In this document: positions 26,342 through 32,011 of the stretch, piece after piece
Layout of the letters: the number at the start of each line of letters is the position of its first letter
Position numbering within the stretch: position 1 is the stretch's first letter
Origin: an uncultured Collinsella sp.
Lineage (GTDB): Bacteria > Actinomycetota > Coriobacteriia > Coriobacteriales > Coriobacteriaceae
Length of the DNA: 64,000 nt
Direction of reading: 5' to 3'
NCBI GenBank assembly: GCA_902490305.1
Contig: CABUDI010000002.1
Location: 69,358-133,357, forward strand
The notes under the pieces: model-generated
The model's input: only the letters and a program-made list of their open reading frames with translations
Databases searched by the model: none
What the model was told of the DNA's origin: nothing
Program-made: the position numbers and the translations under genes

Positions 26342-26573
26342 TTGATTGAAAAAGCTCCCAGCAATGGGGGCTTTTTTTGTTATGGGCTCATCGCGGGGAC
26401 TTGAACCTGCGAAGGAGCGAGCGTAAAGAAAACGCGGAGCGTTTTTAGCGAGCTGGCGAGGACGCCGGCAGGCGGGCGAAGCCGGTGCGGATCCGCGAAG
26501 CGGATACGCGGACGTCCTTTCGCCCGCACCATTAAATGAAAGAGCTCCCAGCAATGGGGGCTTTTTTGTTATG
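26324..26573. repeat. tRNA-Leu-linked 190-bp duplication element
   Basis: The 3' end of tRNA-Leu plus its terminator (26324-26384) recurs at 26514-26573 with only a few changes, period 190 bases. Both copies hold the AGCTCCCAGCAATGGGGGCT hairpin and T run. Between them is GGGGACTTGAACCT (26396-26409), the reverse complement of this tRNA's own T-arm, then a hairpin-rich body including AAAACGC-gga-GCGTTTT and GCGGATCCGC-gaa-GCGGATACGC. No integrase or other gene is inside. See the matching element at tRNA-Ser. Confidence 0.85.
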
Positions 26574-26630
26574 CACGATCTCCTTGGACGGGTATCCTAA
26601 TGGCAACGTGTGCCTATCAGAGGAGAGACC

Positions 26631-27569
26631 ATGCTGTTTTCCGGTATCATCGCCGCCCTTACCAGCCTTTTGATTCCCATCATCATCCTGTTGCTGCTGC
26701 TCCCCAACGCCTGTTATGTCGTTGAACAGCAGCACGCCGTAATCATCGAGCGCTTGGGTAAGTTCAACCGTATCGTCAACGCGGGCTTCCACGTGAAGGT
26801 GCCCGTGATCGACCGCAAGGCCGCCACGGTGAGCCTGCGCACCATGAAAAACGGTTTTGGCATCGACGTTAAGACCCAGGACAACGTGACCATTGGCCTT
26901 GAGGTCTCCGCTCAGTACCACGTGAGCTATGACATGGGCGCCGGCCCGGCAGATTCGGGCATCTACAAGAGCTACTATATGCTGCAGGAGCCCGTCGACC
27001 AGATGCGCGACTTCATCACCGACGCCCTGCGCTCCTCCATCCCCGTCTACACACTCGATGAGGTCTTTGCCAAGAAGGATGACATCGCCAAGGATGTCAA
27101 CGCTACCGTTTCCGAGCAGATGGCCGCCTACGGCTTCACCCTCGTGTCGACGCTCATCACCAAAATCGCACTGCCGACCGAGGTCGAGAACTCCATGAAC
27201 GACATCAACGCCGCCCAGCGCAAGCGCGCTGCGGCACAGGAGCTCGCCGAGGCAGACCGCATCAAGCGCGTCACCGAGGCGACCGCCGAGGCTGAGGCAT
27301 TGGAAAAGGCGGGCGAGGGCATCGCCAACCAGCGCAAAGCCATCGCGCTGGGTATCAAAGATTCGCTCGAGATCATCCAGGAGACGGGTGTCGGCAATGA
27401 CGAGGCCAACCAACTGTTCATGTTTACGCAGTGGTCCGAGATGATGACGGAGTTCGCTCGCACGGGTAAAACCTCGACGGTCGTGCTGCCGAGTGACTTT
27501 TCGCAGTCGGCCTCGATGTTCGAGCAGATGCTGACCGCCGGCAAAGTTCAAAACGATTCGAAGGAGTAA
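26631..27569 (+). CDS. SPFH/band 7 family membrane protein
   Basis: 312 residues. One N-terminal membrane helix (about 5-27) followed by the SPFH domain (VEQQHAVIIERLGKFNRIVNAGFHVKVPVID through LPTEVENSMNDINAAQRKR) and a long helical AE-rich stretch (AAAQELAEADRIKRVTEATAEAEALE), as in prohibitin/stomatin-type QmcA/HflK relatives. Such proteins form membrane-bound rings and influence proteases or lipid domains. ATG 26631 is preceded by AGGAGAG. Followed by rlmH after 6 bases. The partner NfeD-type protein is not here. Confidence 0.85.
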   Translation: MLFSGIIAALTSLLIPIIILLLLLPNACYVVEQQHAVIIERLGKFNRIVNAGFHVKVPVIDRKAATVSLRTMKNGFGIDVKTQDNVTIGLEVSAQYHVSYDMGAGPADSGIYKSYYMLQEPVDQMRDFITDALRSSIPVYTLDEVFAKKDDIAKDVNATVSEQMAAYGFTLVSTLITKIALPTEVENSMNDINAAQRKRAAAQELAEADRIKRVTEATAEAEALEKAGEGIANQRKAIALGIKDSLEIIQETGVGNDEANQLFMFTQWSEMMTEFARTGKTSTVVLPSDFSQSASMFEQMLTAGKVQNDSKE

Positions 27570-27575
27570 ACGCGC

Positions 27576-28046
27576 GTGAAATACACCGTCGTTTGCGTCG
27601 GTAAGCTCAAGGAGCGCTTTTGGAAGGACGCGTGCGCTGAGTACACCAAGCGCCTAGGTGCCTATGCCAAGGTTGATATCCGCGAGGTGGCCGATATCGA
27701 CCCGGCTAAGGCGGGCGGCGTGGATGCCGCACGCGACAAGGAGGGGGCGGCAATTCTTGCTGCATTGCCGTCTCGGGCGCATGTGATCCTGCTGGCTATC
27801 GAGGGCAAGGAGCGTTCGAGTGAGGAGCTCTCGGCTCGGCTCGACGATCTTATGCTGCGAGGCAGCAGCGACATTGCCTTTGTAATCGGCGGTTCGGACG
27901 GCGTGAGTGATGAGGTGCGCGCCCGCGCCGACGAGATGCTCAGCTTTGGACGCATTACCTTGCCTCATAACCTGGCGCGTGTGGTGCTGCTAGAGCAGAT
28001 TTACCGTGCCTGCAAGATCAGTCGTGGCGAGCCGTATCACAAATAG
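27576..28046 (+). CDS. rlmH: 23S rRNA (pseudouridine-1915-N3)-methyltransferase RlmH
   Basis: 156 residues, SPOUT methyltransferase. Motifs: VVCVGKLKERFWKDACAEY, FVIGGSDGVSDEV (SAM knot), and the C-terminal LPHNLARVVLLEQIYRACKI...GEPYHK typical of RlmH. GTG 27576 has AAGGAG upstream. Confidence 0.95.
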   Translation: MKYTVVCVGKLKERFWKDACAEYTKRLGAYAKVDIREVADIDPAKAGGVDAARDKEGAAILAALPSRAHVILLAIEGKERSSEELSARLDDLMLRGSSDIAFVIGGSDGVSDEVRARADEMLSFGRITLPHNLARVVLLEQIYRACKISRGEPYHK

Positions 28047-28119
28047 GTTGGCAATACGAAACAATGGCGTGGGACAATACCTTTCGTTTCGAGGAATGTG
28101 TCTGAAAGGACTATGTGAT

Positions 28120-28890
28120 ATGAAAATTGGATTTGTCGGTTTTGGCAATATGGCGAGCGCTATGGCTGATGGCTGGATCGCTGCCGGTGTAGCTGCGAGC
28201 GACATGTGCGCCTGTGCGGGTCGCTACGACGCACTGGTTGAGCGCTGTGAGGCGCGCGGGATGGCCGCTTGCCACGATGCCGCTGAGGTTGTCGCCGCAT
28301 CCGATATCGTGGTCGCTGCGGTCAAGCCGTACATGATTGAGAAGGTATTCGCCCCGCTCAAGGATGCTCTTGCCAAAAAGGTCGTTCTGTCGGTTGCCTG
28401 GACCTGGGACAGTGCCAAGTGGGAGCAGGTCCTGCCGGGCGTCGCGCATATCTCGACGGTGCCCAACACGCCGGTTTCGGTGGGCGAGGGTGTCATCGCC
28501 TGCGAAAAGTCCTCTACGCTCAACGGCGAGCAGCGTGCTGTTGTGCTCGACCTGCTCGGTAAGCTTGGCGCTGTCGTCGAGCTCGATACGAGCCTGCTGT
28601 TTGTGGGTGGCACGGTGGGTGGTTGCGCTCCGGCATTCGTTGCCATGGCGATCGAGGCCCTGGGCGATGCGGCGGTCAAGCACGGTATCCCGCGTGCCGA
28701 TGCCTATCGTATTGTGAGCCAGATGGTGCTGGGTACGGCAAAGCTGCAGCTTGCAACCGGTCAGCACCCCGCAGCGATGAAGGATGCCGTGTGCTCGCCC
28801 GGCGGTGCCACCATCAAGGGCGTCGTTGCGCTCGAGGACGCCGGCATGCGCAGCGCCCTAGTCAAGGCAATCGACGCAACCCTCCAGTAA
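28120..28890 (+). CDS. proC: Pyrroline-5-carboxylate reductase
   Basis: 256 residues. Last step of proline synthesis (NAD(P)H reduction of 1-pyrroline-5-carboxylate). N-terminal Rossmann motif GFVGFGNMASAM; AAVKPYMIEKV; PNTPVSVGEG; C-terminal signature VCSPGGATIKGVVALEDAGMR. ATG 28120 is chosen with GAAAGGA upstream; the frame open further upstream overlaps rlmH and would add an unrelated 38-residue leader. No proA or proB nearby. Confidence 0.92.
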   Translation: MKIGFVGFGNMASAMADGWIAAGVAASDMCACAGRYDALVERCEARGMAACHDAAEVVAASDIVVAAVKPYMIEKVFAPLKDALAKKVVLSVAWTWDSAKWEQVLPGVAHISTVPNTPVSVGEGVIACEKSSTLNGEQRAVVLDLLGKLGAVVELDTSLLFVGGTVGGCAPAFVAMAIEALGDAAVKHGIPRADAYRIVSQMVLGTAKLQLATGQHPAAMKDAVCSPGGATIKGVVALEDAGMRSALVKAIDATLQ

Positions 28891-28896
28891 AACCGA

Positions 28897-29043
28897 CCAA
28901 AAAGGGACAGGTTTATGTTGGCAGGTTTTTCCTGCGGTTTTGTCCTTTTAGCGAAAAGCGCCCCGCAACTGGCTCAATTCCAGTTGCGGGGCGCTTACGT
29001 TTGCCCAGATAAAACCGACCAAAACAAACCTGTCCCTTTTTGG
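28897..29043. repeat. Nested palindrome with GGGACAGG arms downstream of proC
   Basis: Outer perfect 18-bp arms CCAAAAAGGGACAGGTTT (28897-28914) and AAACCTGTCCCTTTTTGG (29026-29043) enclose a perfect 17-bp stem (28956-28972 with 28980-28996) and a small GGCAGG/CCTGCG hairpin near 28920-28936. The GGGACAGG/CCTGTCCC arm is of the kind seen in REP sequences of other genomes. No transposase gene is inside. Confidence 0.75.
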
Positions 29044-29047
29044 CGAG

Positions 29048-29221
29048 TTAGTCCCAGAAGCTGTCTTCTTCGTCCTCGGACTTGGGGCCGCGGTCGACAT
29101 ACATCTTATGGGTGCGCTTCTCCATTACAAAGGCAAGAATCGCAAACAGCAGGATGCCGCCGGCGAAAAGGATGGCAAAACCGGTGCGGGTGCCAAACAA
29201 AAAGGAAAAAACTGCGTCCAT
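29048..29221 (-). CDS. Small single-pass membrane protein of unknown function
   Basis: 57 residues, read on the minus strand: MDAVFSFLFGTRTGFAILF, then a hydrophobic helix (about 14-34, AILFAGGILLFAILAFVM), then EKRTHKMYVDRG and an acidic tail ending SEDEEDSFWD. An AGAAGG ribosome site lies about 7 bases before the ATG. Codon use is like that of its neighbours and the gene is divergent from serS across 111 bases that contain the palindrome AAGTATATACTT (29266-29277), which could supply -10 elements to both. I do not recognise a family. Confidence 0.7.
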   Translation of the reverse strand: MDAVFSFLFGTRTGFAILFAGGILLFAILAFVMEKRTHKMYVDRGPKSEDEEDSFWD

Positions 29222-29245
29222 TGGGTGCCTTCTTGCGTAGTTGAG

Positions 29246-29275
29246 TTGGGTCGTAAACGCTCATAAGTATATACT
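29246..29275 (+). promoter_or_regulatory. Promoter of serS
   Basis: TTGGGT (29246-29251), 18-base spacer, TATACT (29270-29275). The -10 lies inside a 12-bp perfect palindrome shared with the divergent small gene. Confidence 0.5.
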
Positions 29276-29332
29276 TGCCCATACATGTACAAGGTTGCAA
29301 CCTAAATGGAATGTATATCGCCGGAGGATCTA

Positions 29333-30616
29333 ATGCTTGATATCAAGTTTGTTCGCGAGAACCCCGATGCCATCGATGTCGCCATGGCTAACCGCCAGAC
29401 GTCTTGGGATCGCGAGAAGTTCTTTGAGCTCGACGACGAGCGTCGTGCCGTCATCACCGAGGTCGAGGAACTTCAAGCCACGCGCAACGCCGAGTCCAAG
29501 AAGATCGGCGCCCTGATGAAGGAGGGCAAGAAGGACGAGGCCGAGGCCGCCAAGGAGGCCGTGCGCGCCGTCAACGAGAAGATTGACGGTCTGGCCGAGC
29601 GCCGCACCGCCCTCGAGCAGGAGCAGTACGACTTCATGGCTCACCTGCCCAACATTCCGTGCGATGCCACCCCGTACGGTAAGGACGAGGACGAGAACAT
29701 CGAGCGTCGCCGCTGGGGCACCCCGCGCGAGTTCGACTTCGACTTTAAGCCGCACTGGGACCTGGGCACCGATCTGGACATCCTCGACTTCGAGCGCGGC
29801 AACAAGCTCTCCGGCAGCCGCTTCACCGTTCTCGGTGGCGCCGGCGCCCGCCTGGAGCGCGCCCTTATCAACTTCTTCCTGGACACGCACACGAGCCGTG
29901 GCTTCAAGGAGTGGTGGCCGCCTATCGTCGTCAAGCGTCAGACCATGTTCGGTACGGGCCAGCTGCCCAAGTTCGAGGACGACGCCTATCACGTCTCGGG
30001 CGACAACTTCCTGATCCCCACCGCCGAGGTCGTGCTCACCAACCTGCACGCCGGCGAGGTTCTCGACGCCGACACCCTGCCGCGCCGCTACACCGCCTTC
30101 ACCCCCTGCTTCCGCGAGGAGGCCGGTTCCGCCGGCCGTGACACCCGCGGCATCATCCGTCAGCACGAGTTCGACAAGGTCGAGATGGTCAAGTTTGCCA
30201 AGCCGGAGGAGTCCGACGAGGAGCTCGAGAGCATGACCGCCGAGGCCGAGTACCTGCTGCAGCAGCTGGGTCTTCCGTATCGCGTGATTAGCCTGTGCAC
30301 CGGCGACCTGGGCTTCTCTGCCCGTCAGACCTATGACGTCGAGGTCTGGCTGCCGAGCTACAACGCCTACAAGGAGATCAGCTCCTGCTCCAACTGCGGT
30401 GACTTCCAGGCCCGTCGCGCCAACATCAAGTATCGCGACCCCGAGAACTTCAAGGGTTCGCGCTACCTGCACACCCTTAACGGTTCCGGCCTGCCGGCTG
30501 GTCGTACCATGGCTGCCATTCTGGAGAACTACCAGAACGCCGACGGCACCATCACGATCCCCGAGGTCCTGCGTCCCTACATGGGCGGCCTCGAGAAGAT
30601 TGAGCCGGTCGCGTAA
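29333..30616 (+). CDS. serS: Seryl-tRNA synthetase
   Basis: 427 residues, class II synthetase. Residues 1-105 make the long antiparallel coiled-coil tRNA arm (rich in Glu/Lys/Arg); motif 2 is FTPCFREEAGSAGRDTRGIIRQHEFDKVEMVKF, motif 3 includes NGSGLPAGRTMAAILENYQ. Start ATG 29333 has CGGAGGATC upstream; an alternative codon at 29306 would precede the ribosome site. No T-box leader. Confidence 0.96.
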   Translation: MLDIKFVRENPDAIDVAMANRQTSWDREKFFELDDERRAVITEVEELQATRNAESKKIGALMKEGKKDEAEAAKEAVRAVNEKIDGLAERRTALEQEQYDFMAHLPNIPCDATPYGKDEDENIERRRWGTPREFDFDFKPHWDLGTDLDILDFERGNKLSGSRFTVLGGAGARLERALINFFLDTHTSRGFKEWWPPIVVKRQTMFGTGQLPKFEDDAYHVSGDNFLIPTAEVVLTNLHAGEVLDADTLPRRYTAFTPCFREEAGSAGRDTRGIIRQHEFDKVEMVKFAKPEESDEELESMTAEAEYLLQQLGLPYRVISLCTGDLGFSARQTYDVEVWLPSYNAYKEISSCSNCGDFQARRANIKYRDPENFKGSRYLHTLNGSGLPAGRTMAAILENYQNADGTITIPEVLRPYMGGLEKIEPVA

Positions 30617-30639
30617 CTTGGCTGCATAGGGGATATGCA

Positions 30640-30667
30640 AGGGCGCTCCTTCGGGGGCGCCCTATTT
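30640..30667 (+). terminator. Intrinsic terminator of serS
   Basis: AGGGCGCTCC (30640-30649), TTCG tetraloop, GGGGCGCCCT (30654-30663), then ATTT. Confidence 0.75.
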
Positions 30668-30716
30668 CGTGCGCAGATCCATACCATGCCGTGCGGACAG
30701 CTCGATAGAAAACACA

Positions 30717-30730
30717 CGAACAAACGTTCT
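30717..30730. promoter_or_regulatory. LexA (SOS)-like box
   Basis: CGAACAAACGTTCT matches the Gram-positive LexA consensus CGAAC-N4-GTTCG except for the last base, and the GAAC/GTTC core is exact. It overlaps the presumed -35 (TTCTGT, 30727-30732) with TATGCT (30751-30756) as -10, 34 bases before the following gene. Confidence 0.55.
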
Positions 30731-30789
30731 GTATACATGCATTTACCTGCTATGCTTTTGCTAACTAAGAGCAAGAGAAAGGGGATGTG

Positions 30790-31167
30790 ATGGAGCTGTT
30801 CGACGAGCGGGTTGTGTTGTTCCAGAGTGATGAGGGCGGGGAGCACCTGCTGGTAACGTGCGAGCCGTCGGGTATGGGTGGCTTGGTGGTTCGGCAGACG
30901 AGTGAGGGACCATTGACGCAATGGTGCTTTGAGGAGTCGCCGCATGTGGTCGAGACCTTTGTGACGCACGTGGGGCTTGTGGCGCTGGAGCACTTCTATG
31001 GAGTTGGGACTTCCAACCAGGTCGCGCGCATGCTGAGCATCTCGTTTGCCGATTATGATTGTGCCCAGCGGGTGAGATCGCTCCTGAGGGAACTTGATGC
31101 CAAGTTTGACGTGATCGAAAAGCCAATCGATCGTACGGGGAACGGCGGTATATGCGGAGCAGCATGA
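30790..31167 (+). CDS. Hypothetical protein behind a LexA-like box
   Basis: 125 residues, soluble, no membrane helix. The N-terminal half looks beta-rich (DERVVLFQSDEGGEHLLVTCEP, GLVVRQTSEG), the C-terminal half helical (VVETFVTHVGLVALEHFY, CAQRVRSLLRELDAKFDVIEKP). No family is recognised. AAAGGGG lies 6 bases before ATG 30790 (GTG 30787 is an alternative). It stands alone between serS and the tRNA-Arg cluster. The LexA-like operator suggests induction by DNA damage. Confidence 0.6.
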   Translation: MELFDERVVLFQSDEGGEHLLVTCEPSGMGGLVVRQTSEGPLTQWCFEESPHVVETFVTHVGLVALEHFYGVGTSNQVARMLSISFADYDCAQRVRSLLRELDAKFDVIEKPIDRTGNGGICGAA

Positions 31168-31244
31168 CAAAACTGCGTTTCACAAAAAAGTTTGAGATTG
31201 AGCTTGACTCCAATAAGCTAAAGTGGTTTTATATGTCTTGCGCT

Positions 31245-31321
31245 GCGGCGTTACCTCAGCTGGATAGAGGGTCTGACTACGAATCAGAACGTCATAGGTT
31301 CGAATCCTATACGCCGCACCA
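31245..31321 (+). tRNA. tRNA-Arg (ACG), copy 1
   Basis: Acceptor GCGGCGT/ACGCCGC, anticodon stem TCTGA/TCAGA with loop CTACGAA (anticodon ACG, read as inosine at position 34), T-arm ATAGG-TTCGAAT-CCTAT. CCA is encoded (31319-31321). Upstream TTGACT (31204-31209) is a -35-like site with no well-spaced -10. Confidence 0.95.
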
Positions 31322-31330
31322 ATTGAACTT

Positions 31331-31360
31331 GAAGCCTCCGGCAACGGGGGCTTTTCTTTT
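31331..31360 (+). terminator. Terminator of tRNA-Arg copy 1
   Basis: AAGCCTCCG-GCAA-CGGGGGCTT hairpin followed by TTCTTTT. Confidence 0.8.
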
Positions 31361-31375
31361 ACGCCGGCACCGCAC

Positions 31376-31403
31376 GGATTCGAACCTCGGTCGAGGCGCG
31401 AGC
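31376..31403. repeat. Inverted T-arm remnant after tRNA-Arg copy 1
   Basis: GGATTCGAACCT (31376-31387) is the reverse complement of the tRNA-Arg T-arm; it continues with CGGTCGAGGCGCGAGC. The same 28-base block, one base different, recurs at 31881-31908 after copy 3. Confidence 0.75.
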
Positions 31404-31443
31404 ATCTTAATCATCACTTCGTAAAATTTTTCCAAATTGTCGC

Positions 31444-31472
31444 TTGACCCATCGAGGGGTCACGTGCATAAT
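31444..31472 (+). promoter_or_regulatory. Promoter of tRNA-Arg copy 2
   Basis: TTGACC (31444-31449), 17-base spacer, CATAAT (31467-31472). Confidence 0.8.
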
Positions 31473-31484
31473 AATCCGTGCGTT

Positions 31485-31561
31485 GCGGCGTTACCTCAGC
31501 TGGATAGAGGGTCTGACTACGAATCAGAACGTCATAGGTTCGAATCCTATACGCCGCACCA
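31485..31561 (+). tRNA. tRNA-Arg (ACG), copy 2
   Basis: Identical to copy 1 over the whole tRNA, CCA encoded. Followed by its own terminator, AAAGCCTCCGGTAACGGAGGCTTTT (about 31571-31596). Confidence 0.95.
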
Positions 31562-31571
31562 ACTGAGCTTT

Positions 31572-31600
31572 AAAGCCTCCGGTAACGGAGGCTTTTCTTA
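31572..31600 (+). terminator. Terminator of tRNA-Arg copy 2
   Basis: AAGCCTCCG-GTAA-CGGAGGCTT hairpin, perfect 9-bp stem, followed by TTCTT. Confidence 0.8.
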
Positions 31601-31708
31601 TATGTCGACATACTTGAGGAGTTGCTTTCGCCGTGTTTGAAAGTATCGAGTCGATCGACTGCATCAAATGAGTAAAAATCAAATTCAATAACTTTTTTTG
31701 AAAAACGC

Positions 31709-31737
31709 TTGACCTTTATTCAGTCCATGTGCATAAT
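31709..31737 (+). promoter_or_regulatory. Promoter of tRNA-Arg copy 3
   Basis: TTGACC (31709-31714), 17-base spacer, CATAAT (31732-31737); nearly the same as the promoter of copy 2, preceded by an AT-rich stretch. Confidence 0.8.
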
Positions 31738-31749
31738 AATCAACAAGTC

Positions 31750-31826
31750 GCGGCGTTACCTCAGCTGGATAGAGGGTCTGACTACGAATCAGAACGTCAT
31801 AGGTTCGAATCCTATACGCCGCACCA
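31750..31826 (+). tRNA. tRNA-Arg (ACG), copy 3
   Basis: Identical to copies 1 and 2, CCA encoded. Terminator hairpin AAGCCTTCG-GCAA-CGGGGGCTT follows at about 31836-31862. Confidence 0.95.
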
Positions 31827-31880
31827 ATTGAACTTGAAGCCTTCGGCAACGGGGGCTTTTCTTTTATGTCGCCGCTGCAT

Positions 31881-31908
31881 GGATTCGAACCTCGGTCGAG
31901 GCGCGGGC
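31881..31908. repeat. Inverted T-arm remnant after tRNA-Arg copy 3
   Basis: GGATTCGAACCTCGGTCGAG and eight further bases repeat the block at 31376-31403. The sequence then reads GGGCGTGAAGCGGACG, resembling the start of the hairpin body in the tRNA-Ser element (GGGCGTTAAGCAAACGC). Confidence 0.7.
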
Positions 31909-32011
31909 GTGAAGCGGACGATTTCTTATCGACTCGTGTAAGATTCCGAGTAGGTATCGCGGCCTATCCGCGACCGCTCCTTCTCTAGACGACCGATCAG
32001 GGTGATATTTC

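Noticed and set aside
26288..26554. Minus-strand open frame containing RKDLNLHGVAPIRT
   Set aside because: This peptide is the usual false translation of the antisense of a tRNA; the frame covers tRNA-Leu and its repeat.
26324..26573. Prophage or integrative element at tRNA-Leu
   Set aside because: Only about 130 bases lie between the repeats and no integrase or other gene is present, so it was recorded as a repeat element instead.
31245..31826. Three evenly spaced identical repeats as a CRISPR array
   Set aside because: The repeats are complete tRNA-Arg genes with promoters and terminators; spacing is 240 and 265 bp.
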